Assembly: GCF_000423325.1 (NCBI RefSeq)
Contig: NZ_AUHT01000007.1
Coordinates: forward strand, 113,253 to 177,252
Reading direction: 5' to 3'
Origin: Lysobacter defluvii IMMIB APB-9 = DSM 18482
GTDB taxonomy: Bacteria; Pseudomonadota; Gammaproteobacteria; Xanthomonadales; Xanthomonadaceae
DNA length: 64,000 bases
Numbering within the stretch: the stretch's first letter is position 1; the number at the start of each line of letters is the position of its first letter. Of this stretch, positions 8,928 through 17,440 are shown piece by piece. The notes beneath the pieces were generated by a model. That model searched no databases and had not been told where the DNA came from. It worked only from the letters and a program-made list of their open reading frames with translations. The position numbers and the translations under genes were made by a program.

Positions 8928-9905
8928 TCAGCCCGGCGGGCGGTCGTAGTTGGCGGTCGCCAGCGACAGCAGCGAACGCGCCTGCTCCCGCAGCGACGCC
9001 GGCTCCACGATCTCCGCATCGCTGCCGTAGTGCAGCACGTCCATCAGCAACTCGCGGCCGGAGCTGTAGGGCAGCTTCAGCTCGTAGCGGCCGTCGGGCA
9101 GGAACCGCCCCTGCTGGCGCGAGTGCCAGTGCTCGTCGGCCACCCAGCGCGCTGCCTTGGGGCTGAACAGGATCGTCGCCCAGCCTCGCGGCTCGCCCGA
9201 GAAGATCCCGTAGCTCGAGGCCAAGTGGCGGTCCAGCTCCTCCTCCGGCAGGTCGGTGGCGGGGTCCTCCAGCGGCCGGGCGGCACTGATGCGGTCCACG
9301 GCGAAGCTGCGCAGGCCCTCGCGCTCGTGGTCCCAGGCGTCCAGGTACCAGTTGTCGCGGTAGTGGGTCAGCCGCTGCGGGGAAACCACGCGGCGGGTGT
9401 GCTCGTCGGTGGAGCGGGCGCGATACTCGAACGCCAGGCGGCGCCGGTCGAGCACGGCGGTGGCGACGTGGCGGAAGGCGGTCTGGTCCAGCTTGCGGGT
9501 GCGGTGCGGGATGACCCGGACCCGCTCCACCGGCACCCGGCGCCCGCCGGCGTGCTCGTCCAGCAGCTTCTCGATGCGCTCCTGCAGCGGCGCCAGGGCC
9601 TCCGACAGCACGCCGCCACCACTGCGCCGCATCACCTGCTGCGCTGCGAGCAGGGAGTGCAGCTCCTCCGAACTCAGCCACAACCCGGGCAGTTCGAAGC
9701 GGTCGTCCTCGCCGCGGTCATAGCGGAACCCCGCCTCGCCATCGCCCTCCACCGGCGCCATCAGCTGGTCGCGCAGGTAGGCGATGTCGCGGTAGACGGT
9801 GGCCCGTGAACACTCCAGCTCCTCCTGCAGGCGCGCCACCTTCACCGGGTAGCGTGCGCTGGAGAAGATGCGGTGCAGGGCGTGGATGCGTTCGATTCGT
9901 TCCAT
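8928..9905 (-). CDS. WYL-domain transcriptional regulator (YafY-like)
   Basis: Protein of 325 residues: N-terminal winged helix (about residues 3-60; SSARYPVKVARLQEELECSR is the recognition region) and a central WYL domain (about 140-210). A C-terminal WCX-like domain follows. WYL domains bind ligands such as nucleic-acid fragments or nucleotides in stress and defence regulators. It is convergent with the DUF481 gene, 12 bases away, and divergent from the SLC13 gene with a 178-base gap that probably holds both promoters. No defence island surrounds it, so a metabolic or stress role seems more likely. The ATG start begins the HTH at the usual place (ERIERIHALHRIF). Confidence 0.88.
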   Translation of the reverse strand: MERIERIHALHRIFSSARYPVKVARLQEELECSRATVYRDIAYLRDQLMAPVEGDGEAGFRYDRGEDDRFELPGLWLSSEELHSLLAAQQVMRRSGGGVLSEALAPLQERIEKLLDEHAGGRRVPVERVRVIPHRTRKLDQTAFRHVATAVLDRRRLAFEYRARSTDEHTRRVVSPQRLTHYRDNWYLDAWDHEREGLRSFAVDRISAARPLEDPATDLPEEELDRHLASSYGIFSGEPRGWATILFSPKAARWVADEHWHSRQQGRFLPDGRYELKLPYSSGRELLMDVLHYGSDAEIVEPASLREQARSLLSLATANYDRPPG

Positions 9906-10083
9906 GCACGGAGCATGGCATCGCCCCCGCGCGCCCGCCAGCGGGGGACGGCACGCGCCGGCGTAGGCGTTCGCCGCCCGTCACGCGGGCGAGGCACAAT
10001 GCGCGCCATGTGCATCCGCCGTTTCCCCGTCCCTTGAGGCCCCGTCGAGGCCCCGGCGCCGCCCCACGCGGGAGGCGCGGCTG

Positions 10084-11844
10084 ATGGGCATGGAGCTGTG
10101 GCTGACGCTGGCGGTGCTGGCCGGCGCGGTGTACCTGTTCATCACCGAGAAGCTGCCGGTCGACGTGGTGGCGCTGCTGGTGATGGCCAGCCTGCTGGTG
10201 CTCGGCCTGGTCAGCCCGGCGGAGGCGCTGTCGGGGTTCAGCAGCCAGGCGACCATCACGGTGGCGGCGATGTTCGTGCTCAGCGCCGGCCTGCAGCGCA
10301 GCGGCGCCCTGCTCGGCCTGGGCGAGGCGCTGGCGCGGATCCGCTGGAGCTGGGCGTTCGCGCTGGTGATGATGCTGGCGATCGCCTTCATCTCCGCCTT
10401 CGTCAACAACACCGCCGCGGTGGCGGTGTTCCTGCCGCTGGTGATCAGCGCGGCGGTGGCCAACCGGCAGGCGCCTTCGAAGTACCTGATCCCGCTGTCC
10501 TACGCGGCGCAGTTCGGTGGCGTGTGCACCCTGGTGGGCACCTCGACCAACCTGCTGGTGAACTCGCTGGCGATCCAGTCCGGCCGCGAGGGGTTCGAGC
10601 TGTTCGAGTTCGCCCCGCTGGGGGTGGTGTTCGTCGCGATCGGCACGGTCTACCTGATGCTCGTGCGCAGGTTCCTGCTCCCCGACCTGGGCGTGCCGGA
10701 GATGGAGACCGATGGCCACGGCGGCCCCTACATGGTCGAGCTGCTGGTGCCGGAGAAGTCGCCTGCCGTCGGTGCGCGCGCGCGCGACGTGGTCCCGGAG
10801 GACATCGGCCCGGTGACGGTCCTGCAGGTGATCCGCGACAACGCGATCCTGCCCAGCCGCCACGTGGAACTGCAGCCCGGCGACCGCCTGCTGGTGCGCG
10901 CGGAGTGGAGCCGGATCCAGGCGCTGCGCAAGCAGTTGCGGCTCGAGCACGACCGGGTGGCACGCGACCTCGAGGGTCCGGCCGGCGCCGAGCGGCTGCA
11001 TGCCGAGGTGATGGTCGCACCGGGCTCGCACCTGATCGGCCACTCGCTGGCGGGGATGCGGTTCGGGCACGTGTACCGGGTCCGGGTGCACGGCTTGCAG
11101 CGCCAGCGCGCGCCCCTGCGGCAGCGGCTGGACCACGTGCCCCTGGCGGTGGGCGACATCCTGCTGGTGGACACGACCGAGAAGGCGCTGGGCACGCTGC
11201 GCGACGACCCCGGCCTGATCGTGCTGGGCGAGCGCGCGCAGCCGCGGATCGATGCCGGTCGCGCCTGGACCTCCGCACTGGTGATGGTGGGCGTGATCGC
11301 GACCGCGGCACTGGGCCTGCTGCCGATCGTCGCCTCGGCGATCCTGGGCTGCGTGGCACTGGTGGTGCTGCGTTGCCTGCAGCCCGACGAGGCCTACGCC
11401 GCGGTCGACTGGAAGGTGGTCATGCTGCTCGCCGGGGTGCTCCCGCTGGGGATCGCACTGGAGCATTCCGGGGGCGCCGCCTGGCTGGCCCGCAACGTGC
11501 TGGGACTGGTGGCGGTGCTGGGCCCGGTGGCCTGCCTGGCGGCGATCTACCTGCTCACTTCCGTCCTCACCGAGATCATGAGCAACAACGCGGCCGCGGT
11601 GCTGGTGGTCCCGATCGGCATCGCCACGGCGGAGTCGCTGGGCGTGGACGCCAAGCCGTTCCTGGTCGCGGTCGCGTTTGCCGCCTCGACCGCGTTCGCC
11701 ACGCCGGTGGGCTACCAGACCAACGCCATGGTGCACGCGGCGGGGGGCTACCGCTTCGCCGACTTCATCCGCATCGGGCTGCCTCTCAACCTGATCTTCT
11801 GGATCGCGGGGATTGTGCTGATTCCACGCTTTTTCCCGTTCTGA
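10084..11844 (+). CDS. SLC13-family permease with RCK-C domains
   Basis: Membrane transporter of 586 residues related to the CitT/SLC13 (DASS) group of anion or sulfate/dicarboxylate carriers. About five or six N-terminal membrane segments are visible (residues 1-200). Two soluble TrkA/RCK-C regulatory domains follow (roughly 215-300 and 305-385), then about six more segments. Typical family sequence includes AFISAFVNNTAAVAVFLPL and its second-half counterpart EIMSNNAAAVLVVPI, the pseudo-symmetric SNT-like substrate sites (GTSTNLLVN). Sodium symport is family knowledge; the substrate cannot be read from the sequence. The first of two ATGs (MGMEL) was chosen. It is the only transporter in this neighbourhood. 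Confidence 0.87.
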   Translation: MGMELWLTLAVLAGAVYLFITEKLPVDVVALLVMASLLVLGLVSPAEALSGFSSQATITVAAMFVLSAGLQRSGALLGLGEALARIRWSWAFALVMMLAIAFISAFVNNTAAVAVFLPLVISAAVANRQAPSKYLIPLSYAAQFGGVCTLVGTSTNLLVNSLAIQSGREGFELFEFAPLGVVFVAIGTVYLMLVRRFLLPDLGVPEMETDGHGGPYMVELLVPEKSPAVGARARDVVPEDIGPVTVLQVIRDNAILPSRHVELQPGDRLLVRAEWSRIQALRKQLRLEHDRVARDLEGPAGAERLHAEVMVAPGSHLIGHSLAGMRFGHVYRVRVHGLQRQRAPLRQRLDHVPLAVGDILLVDTTEKALGTLRDDPGLIVLGERAQPRIDAGRAWTSALVMVGVIATAALGLLPIVASAILGCVALVVLRCLQPDEAYAAVDWKVVMLLAGVLPLGIALEHSGGAAWLARNVLGLVAVLGPVACLAAIYLLTSVLTEIMSNNAAAVLVVPIGIATAESLGVDAKPFLVAVAFAASTAFATPVGYQTNAMVHAAGGYRFADFIRIGLPLNLIFWIAGIVLIPRFFPF

Positions 11845-11935
11845 GGCCCGCCGCGGCCTTTGTTCAGCGGGCGGGCAGGGATTCCTGAATGCGGGCGGCA
11901 TAATCGGGGTCCGTTCGCATCGCCCCTGGCCCGTC

Positions 11936-12589
11936 ATGTCCGCCGCCCTGGGGCTGGCCCTCATGGCCGGCCCGTTCCTCACGCTTCCCGCCAGCACCCT
12001 GGTCGAGCCCGCGCCGCACGTCGCGCAGCTGGGTTCCGACCCCGCGCACATGCGGCTGTGGTGCTACTCGCTGCGCTGCGGGGACGAGGAGTGGCATGCG
12101 CCCAAGCTGGAGCGCCCACGGTTCGCCAGCGTGCGGGTGGCCGGGCCGCTCCCGGGCAGCGGCTCCTGGATCGGCCTGCGCGCGCCCGCGACCCCTCGCG
12201 AGTCCCATGCCAGCTACGCCAATGACTGGCGGGTCGGCGCGCGCTACGGCGTGCAGGCGCTGCGCGACGGCCCCGCGCGCGTGGCGGTGCAGCTGGGCGC
12301 GGGATACCGGCTGGCGCCACTGGGCGACGACGGCATCCACCAGCCGGGACCGGTGGTGCGTGGCGCGCTCGATTTCGGCTACCGCTTCGGCGAGCGGGTG
12401 AACTGGAACCAGCTCATCCAGTGGGAAGCCGGCCAGGGCCAGACCTTCGTCAAGCAGTCGATCGGGCTGGACGTGCTGCTGTGGCCGGACTGGACGCTGG
12501 AGACGGACTTCGCGATCCGCCACGACGAGATGGGACGCAGCGGCCTGGAATCGGCCGAGTCCTCGGTGCAGCTGCACCGGCGCTTCTAG
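11936..12589 (+). CDS. Outer-membrane beta-barrel protein, DUF481-like
   Basis: Protein of 217 residues with an apparent signal peptide (LGLALMAGPFLTLPAS). It carries a beta-rich C-terminal half and a terminal aromatic (LHRRF). The segment LIQWEAGQGQTFVKQSIGL aligns by eye with LLIEAGQQNTFARNDVGV in the DUF481 protein at 8190, followed in both by an ALEVRHN/DFAIRHD-type strand. That suggests a shortened, diverged relative. The first third (two Cys in MRLWCYSLRCGDEEW) has no equivalent and might form a disulfide. The ATG was chosen because it begins the hydrophobic lead. It converges on hemC with only 16 bases between. Confidence 0.65.
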   Translation: MSAALGLALMAGPFLTLPASTLVEPAPHVAQLGSDPAHMRLWCYSLRCGDEEWHAPKLERPRFASVRVAGPLPGSGSWIGLRAPATPRESHASYANDWRVGARYGVQALRDGPARVAVQLGAGYRLAPLGDDGIHQPGPVVRGALDFGYRFGERVNWNQLIQWEAGQGQTFVKQSIGLDVLLWPDWTLETDFAIRHDEMGRSGLESAESSVQLHRRF

Positions 12590-12605
12590 CCGGCGCGGCC
12601 CGCGC

Positions 12606-13538
12606 CTAGGCGGGTGGCTCGATCCCGAGCAGCGGTCCGGCACCCTGCTCCAGCAGTTGCTCCGCCACCCGGCGCCCGAGTGACTCCGGATCGGCACCCT
12701 CCCCCTCCGCCCGCACCGCGCGGCCATCGGATGCCGAGCCCACCATGCCCTGCAGGAACAGGGCGTCGCCGCGTTCGCTCGCCAGCGCCGCCACGGGCAC
12801 GTGGCAGCTGCCATGCAGCGCCCGGTTCATCGCCCGCTCGGCCTCCACGCAGCGCCGGGTCGGCGCGTGGTCGAGGGCGGCAAGCAGGGCCGCCATGTCG
12901 CCCGCATCGTCCCGGCATTCGATCGCGATCGCCCCCTGGGCGGGTGCGGGGAGCCATTGCGGCGCGGTGAGGCGCGAGCGGATGCGCGCCTCCAGCCCGA
13001 GCCGCTCCAGCCCGGCGCACGCCAGGATGATGGCGTCGTACTCGCCGGCATCGAGCTTGGCGAGCCGGGTGTTCACGTTGCCGCGCAGGTCGCGCAGCAC
13101 CAGGTCCGGCCGCAGCGCGCGCACCTGGGCCTGGCGGCGCAGCGAGGACGTGCCGACCACGGCGCCTGCCGGCAGCGCGTCCAGGGTCTCGAAGCGGTTG
13201 CTGACGAAGCCGTCGGCGTGCTCGGCGCGCGGCAGGATGGCGGGCAGCATGAAGCCCGGCTCCAGCTCCATCGGCACGTCCTTGAGCGAGTGCACCGCGC
13301 AGTCCGCCTCCCCGCGCAGCATCGCGACCTCCAGCTCCTTCAGGAACAGCCCCTTGCCCCCGATCGCCGACAGGGACCGGTCCAGCACCTCGTCGCCGCG
13401 GGTGCTCATCGGCACCAGCGTGACCTCCAGGCCAGGGTGGGCCGCGCGCAGGGCGTCGGCGACGTGTTCGCTTTGCCAGAGGGCGAGGGGGCTTTTGCGG
13501 GTGGCGATGCGGAGGAGGTGCGGACGGGGGGTGGTCAT
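12606..13538 (-). CDS. hemC: Hydroxymethylbilane synthase (porphobilinogen deaminase)
   Basis: Polymerises four porphobilinogen units to hydroxymethylbilane in haem and sirohaem synthesis, in the cytosol. The 310-residue protein begins with [14 protein letters not shown], carries the substrate-handling stretch [10 protein letters not shown] with Asp87, and binds its dipyrromethane cofactor through Cys245 in the motif [10 protein letters not shown]. The length is close to the E. coli enzyme (313). It lies downstream of an AlgR-like regulator gene, as in Pseudomonas (algR-hemC), separated by about 118 bases that hold a GGGAAC repeat cluster. The ATG start is unambiguous. Confidence 0.96.
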   Translation of the reverse strand: MTTPRPHLLRIATRKSPLALWQSEHVADALRAAHPGLEVTLVPMSTRGDEVLDRSLSAIGGKGLFLKELEVAMLRGEADCAVHSLKDVPMELEPGFMLPAILPRAEHADGFVSNRFETLDALPAGAVVGTSSLRRQAQVRALRPDLVLRDLRGNVNTRLAKLDAGEYDAIILACAGLERLGLEARIRSRLTAPQWLPAPAQGAIAIECRDDAGDMAALLAALDHAPTRRCVEAERAMNRALHGSCHVPVAALASERGDALFLQGMVGSASDGRAVRAEGEGADPESLGRRVAEQLLEQGAGPLLGIEPPA

Positions 13539-13565
13539 GCGGGGATTATCGCATCGGGGAGGAGC

Positions 13566-13613
13566 GGGAACCGGGAACGGGGAACGACGGGGCGCGGGGA
13601 ACGTCAGGTTCCC
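13566..13613. repeat. GGGAAC-family short repeat cluster
   Basis: Four GGGAAC units (13566, 13573, 13580 and 13597) and one inverted GTTCCC (13608) fill the gap between hemC and the LytTR regulator gene. It belongs to the same family as the heptamer arrays at 1-49 and 15121-15141. The last direct copy and the inverted copy could form a small hairpin with a five-base loop. Confidence 0.65.
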
Positions 13614-13656
13614 GCCCGGGGGAGGCCGCCCGGGGAAGTAGGGGGGCGCGCCCGGG

Positions 13657-14373
13657 TCAGAGCGCGCGGACGACTTCGCGTACGGTGGGGGCGCAACGGC
13701 GGCTGACTTCGAGCGGGGTGTCGACGCCGCGCAGGCTGACCATGTGGCGGCCGTCGCCTCCGCGGTGCAGGCCGCTGATCCTGGCGCGTGCGACCAGGCA
13801 GCTGCGGTGGATGCGCACGAAACGGTCGCCGAACTCCTCCTCCAGCGACTTCAGCGACTCCTCGATCAGGTGCTCGCCACCGGCGTGGCCGACCACGACG
13901 TACTTCTCCTCGGCCTGCAGGAAGTGCACGTCCTCCAGCGGGATCAGCCTGAGGCTGCCGCCCACGCGCGAGCACAGGTTCCGCCGGCCTTCCCCGCCCC
14001 CGGCGCGGCGTCCGGCCAGGAAGGTGCGGGCGCGCGCCAGCGCCGCGGCCAGCCGTTCCGGGCGCACCGGCTTGACCAGGAAATCCACCGCATCGACCTC
14101 GAAGGCCGACACCGCGTGGCCGTCGTAGGCGGTGCAGAAAACGACCGCGGGCGGCGTGTCCATCGCGCGCAGGCGGCGCGCCGCCTCCATCCCGTCCATT
14201 CCCGGCATGGCGATGTCGAGCAGCACCAGGTCCGGCCGGTGCGTTTCACAGGCCTGCAGCGCCTGCGCGCCGTCGACCGCCTCGGCGACCAGTTCGACGC
14301 CGTCCACCGACGCCAGCATCGCGGCCAACCGCGTCCTCGCCAGCGGCTCGTCGTCGGCCAGCACCACCCGCAC
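13657..14373 (-). CDS. LytTR response regulator, AlgR-like
   Basis: Protein of 238 residues: receiver domain (about residues 2-115) with phospho-acceptor Asp53 in [13 protein letters not shown], acidic pocket ADDE near the start and the conserved Lys in FLVKPVR. A LytTR DNA-binding domain (about 140-235, with [11 protein letters not shown] and [10 protein letters not shown]) follows. It matches AlgR, which controls alginate, type IV pili and virulence in Pseudomonas, and the hemC neighbour supports that. The usual partner AlgZ/FimS histidine kinase is not present: four bases upstream lies an esterase gene, so a partner must be encoded elsewhere or be absent. Confidence 0.88.
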   Translation of the reverse strand: MRVVLADDEPLARTRLAAMLASVDGVELVAEAVDGAQALQACETHRPDLVLLDIAMPGMDGMEAARRLRAMDTPPAVVFCTAYDGHAVSAFEVDAVDFLVKPVRPERLAAALARARTFLAGRRAGGGEGRRNLCSRVGGSLRLIPLEDVHFLQAEEKYVVVGHAGGEHLIEESLKSLEEEFGDRFVRIHRSCLVARARISGLHRGGDGRHMVSLRGVDTPLEVSRRCAPTVREVVRAL

Positions 14374-14376
14374 GGC

Positions 14377-15066
14377 TCAGCCCTTCAGCACCCGGCCCAG
14401 CCACGCGGCCAGGTGCCCGATCTGCTCGCCGCAGACCTGGTGGGCCATCGGGTACTCGTGCCACTCCACGGCGAAGCCCAGGCTGCGCAGCATCTCCGCG
14501 CCCATCCGCCCGGCCTGCAGCGGTACGACCGGGTCGTGCGTGCCGTGCGCCATGAACACCGGCTGGGTACGCGCCTGCGAACCAGTGGTGGCCGGCAATG
14601 CCTGGAGCACGTCGGGCGCCAGTGGCAGGTAGGTCGACAGGGCAACAAGTCCGGCCAGCGGCGTGGAGCGGCGCAGGCCCGCCGCCAGGGTCACTGCCCC
14701 GCCCTGCGAGAAGCCCGCCAGGACCACCTTGGACGCGGGAACGCCGCGCGCTTCCTCGCGCGCGATCAGCGCCTCGACCTGGCCGACGGACTCCTCGACC
14801 CCGCCCGCGTCGGCGCGGTTCGCCAGGTCGAAGTCGCGGATGTCGTACCAGGCCCGCATCGGCACGCCGTTGTTGATCGTGACCGGCCGCACCGGCGCAT
14901 GCGGGAAGACGAAGCGGACGGCGGGCCAGTCCGGCCGCACCAGCTCCGGCACGATCGGCATGAAGTCGTTGCCGTCCGCGCCCAGGCCGTGGAGCCAGAG
15001 CACCGACCAGTCCGGCGAGGGGCCGGTCTCGTGTTCCAGGGTGTCGAGCAGGGTCTTGGTGTCCAT
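14377..15066 (-). CDS. Carboxylesterase/phospholipase family alpha/beta hydrolase
   Basis: Serine hydrolase of 229 residues resembling bacterial EstB and lysophospholipase/acyl-protein thioesterases. The oxyanion region is LWLHGLGADGNDF, nucleophile Ser120 is in GFSQGG, Asp178 in HGTHDPVVP and His209 in YPMAHQV, a complete triad. It has no signal peptide, so it acts in the cytoplasm on short-chain or lysolipid esters; the natural substrate is unknown. The stop is four bases from the LytTR regulator start, so the two are probably co-transcribed. The ATG at 15066 starts at the conserved family N-terminus; a GGGAACA array lies 55 bases upstream. Confidence 0.9.
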   Translation of the reverse strand: MDTKTLLDTLEHETGPSPDWSVLWLHGLGADGNDFMPIVPELVRPDWPAVRFVFPHAPVRPVTINNGVPMRAWYDIRDFDLANRADAGGVEESVGQVEALIAREEARGVPASKVVLAGFSQGGAVTLAAGLRRSTPLAGLVALSTYLPLAPDVLQALPATTGSQARTQPVFMAHGTHDPVVPLQAGRMGAEMLRSLGFAVEWHEYPMAHQVCGEQIGHLAAWLGRVLKG

Positions 15067-15120
15067 TGGCGCATTGTGGCCAAGGGGGGCGGGGAATGCA
15101 TGGGGGTGGAGCGGGGAAAC

Positions 15121-15141
15121 GGGAACAGGGAACAGGGAACA
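15121..15141. repeat. GGGAACA triple heptamer
   Basis: Three perfect head-to-tail GGGAACA units, with a degenerate copy (GGGGAAAC) just before, lie between the esterase and the SDR genes. They are the reverse complement of the units at 1-49. Confidence 0.8.
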
Positions 15142-15169
15142 GCGTCGCGAGGCCGGGCGGGCTGTGGGG

Positions 15170-16186
15170 TCAGCGGCGGCGGAGGGCGGCGAGGGCGCCG
15201 GCGGCGGTGGCGAGGAGCGCGGCGCCGGCGGCGATGCGGCCACGGTGGGTGGTCATCCACAGCTGGGTGCTGTGGGCGGTGGCTTCGTCGTCGAAGCGGC
15301 CGTGTGCGCCGTGGTCGCCGGGGACCGGCTGGTAGAGGTTGTCCTGGCGGTCGGGGGGCAGGGACTCGTCGGTGTGCTGGCCGTCCACCGCGTCGCGCGC
15401 CAGCTTGTGGTCGGCGTAGCCGCGCGCCAGCATCCCGCCGCCGTATATGGCCGCCAGCGCCGGGGCTCCCACCACCATCTCGCGGCGCCGGTGGGTGGCG
15501 GCATGGTAGATGCCGCGCGCGGCGACTTCGGGCTGGAAGATGCGGCCCATCGGCCGCGGCCGGCAACCCATGGTCGTGCGGCCCCACTGGAACTGCGGCG
15601 TGTTGAACGCCGCCAGCTGCACCATCGTCAGGTGCACCCGGCTGCGGGCGTGGATCAGCTCGCTGCGCAGGGAGTCGGTGAAGCCGCGGATCGCCGCCTT
15701 GGCGCCGCAGTACGGTGCCTGCAACGGGATGGAACGGTAGGCCAGCGCGGACCCGACCTGGACGATGGTCCCGCGGTCGCGGGGCCGCATGCGGCGGAGC
15801 GCCGCGCGCGTACCCCACACGGTTCCCAGGTAGGTGACCTCGGTGGCGCGGCGGTAGTCGTCGGGGTCGACGTCCAGGAACTCGGCGAAGATCGTAGCCA
15901 TCGCGTTGTTGACCCACACGTCGATCGGGCCCCATTCGCGTTCCACCCGCTCCGCCGCGGCCTCGACCTGCGCCTGGTCGGCAACGTCGGTGGGGATAAC
16001 CAGCGCCTCGCCGCCGGCCAGCTCGACGTCCGCGCGGGCGCCCTCGAGCCCGTCCTGCCCACGCGCCAGCAGCGCGACCCGCCAGCCGTGGCGCGCGAAC
16101 TCGATGGCGGTCGCCCGGCCGATTCCCGCCGAAGCGCCGGTGACGACCACCACCCGGCGCGCGCGCGGGGCTGCGCCGTCATGCAT
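15170..16186 (-). CDS. SDR-family oxidoreductase with C-terminal membrane tail
   Basis: Short-chain dehydrogenase/reductase of 338 residues, longer than the usual 250. The NAD(P) motif TGASAGIG is at 16-23, the NNA motif near 92, and the catalytic Ser145, Tyr158 and Lys162 (YCGAK) are intact. Residues after about 220 form an extension of Arg, Asp and Gly-rich sequence. It ends in a hydrophobic helix (GRIAAGAALLATAAGALAALRRR region split across 315-338) that could anchor it to the membrane. Such long SDRs are often annotated only as SDR-family proteins; the substrate is unknown. The ATG at 16186 overlaps the preceding small gene by eight bases (ATGCATGA). Confidence 0.88.
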   Translation of the reverse strand: MHDGAAPRARRVVVVTGASAGIGRATAIEFARHGWRVALLARGQDGLEGARADVELAGGEALVIPTDVADQAQVEAAAERVEREWGPIDVWVNNAMATIFAEFLDVDPDDYRRATEVTYLGTVWGTRAALRRMRPRDRGTIVQVGSALAYRSIPLQAPYCGAKAAIRGFTDSLRSELIHARSRVHLTMVQLAAFNTPQFQWGRTTMGCRPRPMGRIFQPEVAARGIYHAATHRRREMVVGAPALAAIYGGGMLARGYADHKLARDAVDGQHTDESLPPDRQDNLYQPVPGDHGAHGRFDDEATAHSTQLWMTTHRGRIAAGAALLATAAGALAALRRR

Positions 16187-16367
16187 CGCCGGACTGCGCG
16201 CCTTCGGAAGGCTTCGCCTGCCGCTGGTCCTGGGTCTGGGCCCGGTCGGTCCCGGTGCCCGCCTGGTCGTGCCGGTCCTTGCCAGAGATGTTGGCCACGC
16301 CCTGTCCCAGGTTCTTGCCCTTGCTGGCGCCCTGTTCCTCGCGGTTACGTCCTTCGTCGTTGCCCAC
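16179..16367 (-). CDS. Small hydrophilic protein upstream of the SDR gene
   Basis: Predicted 62-residue, highly charged and Gln/Asp/Gly-rich protein without hydrophobic segments; probably disordered. It begins with a GTG preceded by GCGGAG at about eight bases, and its stop overlaps the SDR start codon by eight bases. This tight coupling plus the ribosome site are the main evidence. I recognise no family; stress-related small hydrophilic proteins have similar composition, but that is only an analogy. Translation of this segment without function cannot be excluded. Confidence 0.55.
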   Translation of the reverse strand: MGNDEGRNREEQGASKGKNLGQGVANISGKDRHDQAGTGTDRAQTQDQRQAKPSEGAQSGDA

Positions 16368-16526
16368 GTCGGTCTCCGCTGGTGTCGGGCAGACAGAGTG
16401 CGGGCCGGGCGGTCAAGGCGGCGTGGCCGGCGGCACGTCACCGGTTGCCGACCGGCGGGCCGGCACAGTCGGCGCGGAACGACACGCCCATTTCCGGCGC
16501 GGCCGCCGGCCGCGGAGGACGCCCGC

Positions 16527-17393
16527 ATGCGCATCCACCACCTCAACTGCATCTCCACCTGTCCGCTCGGCGGCCGATTGATGGACGGCCGCAGCGACGG
16601 GATCCTCGAACGCGGCTCGCTCACCTGCCATTGCCTGCTGGTGGAGACCGCCGACAGCCTGGTACTGGTCGACACCGGCATGGGACTGCGCGATGTCGCC
16701 GACCCGCGCGGGCGGCTTAGCGGCTTCTTCCTGATGCTGGTCAGCCCGGACTTCCGCGAGGAGATGACCGCGGTGCGGCAGATCGAGCGCATGGGCTTCG
16801 ATCCGCGCGACGTGCGCCACATCCTGCTGACCCACCTGGATTTCGACCACGCCGGTGGCCTGGACGACTTCCCCCATGCCACCGTCCACATGATGGGCGC
16901 CGAGCGCGACTACGCCGAGCAGCAGAAGACCTGGCTCGACCGCCAGCGCTTCCGGCCGCAGCAGTGGAACACGCGCGGCCAGTGGCGCACCTATCCGGGC
17001 GGCACCGGCGGGCCATGGATGGGGTTCGACTGCGTGCGCGACCTGGAGGGGCTGCCGCCCGAGCTGCTGATGGTTCCGCTGCCCGGGCATACCCATGGCC
17101 ACGCCGGGGTCGCGCTGCGGCACGCCGCGGGCTGGCACCTGCTGGCGGGCGACGCCTACTTCCACGAGCACGAGATGGACCTGCGCAACCCGTCCTGCAC
17201 CCCCGGCCTGCGGTTCTACCAGTGGATGATGGAGAAGGACCGGGACGCCCGGCTCGGCAACCAGGAACGGCTGCGGGAGCTGCTGCGCGGGCACCGCGAC
17301 GAGGTCACGGTGTTCTGCTCGCACGATGTCGCCGAGTTCGAGCGCCTCGCCGGGCGGCCGGCGGGCGTGCCGGCGACCCCGCCGGCGCACTGA
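16527..17393 (+). CDS. Metallo-beta-lactamase-fold hydrolase
   Basis: Protein of 288 residues of the lactonase-like branch of the metallo-beta-lactamase superfamily. The zinc motif THLDFDHAGG (residues 102-111; His103, Asp105, Asp107, His108) is the His-x-Asp-x-Asp-His form common in AHL lactonases and related hydrolases. Further ligands are the His in LPGHTHGHAGV, the Asp in LAGDAYFHEHE and the late His in FCSHDV. It has no signal peptide. GGAGG lies eight bases before the ATG. It is transcribed away from the SDR pair and converges on the FAD oxidoreductase. Quorum-signal lactonase activity is possible but unproven; the substrate is unknown. Confidence 0.87.
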   Translation: MRIHHLNCISTCPLGGRLMDGRSDGILERGSLTCHCLLVETADSLVLVDTGMGLRDVADPRGRLSGFFLMLVSPDFREEMTAVRQIERMGFDPRDVRHILLTHLDFDHAGGLDDFPHATVHMMGAERDYAEQQKTWLDRQRFRPQQWNTRGQWRTYPGGTGGPWMGFDCVRDLEGLPPELLMVPLPGHTHGHAGVALRHAAGWHLLAGDAYFHEHEMDLRNPSCTPGLRFYQWMMEKDRDARLGNQERLRELLRGHRDEVTVFCSHDVAEFERLAGRPAGVPATPPAH

Positions 17394-17400
17394 GGACACG

Positions 17401-17438
17401 GGGGCGCGGTCCCGCGCCTCCTCGCGGAATCGCGCCCC
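17401..17438. terminator. Hairpin between convergent genes
   Basis: Eight-base arms GGGGCGCG and CGCGCCCC separated by 22 bases, lying exactly in the 47-base gap between two converging genes. No T-run follows on either side, so it is a possible bidirectional terminator only by position and symmetry. Confidence 0.4.
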
Positions 17439-17440
17439 GG

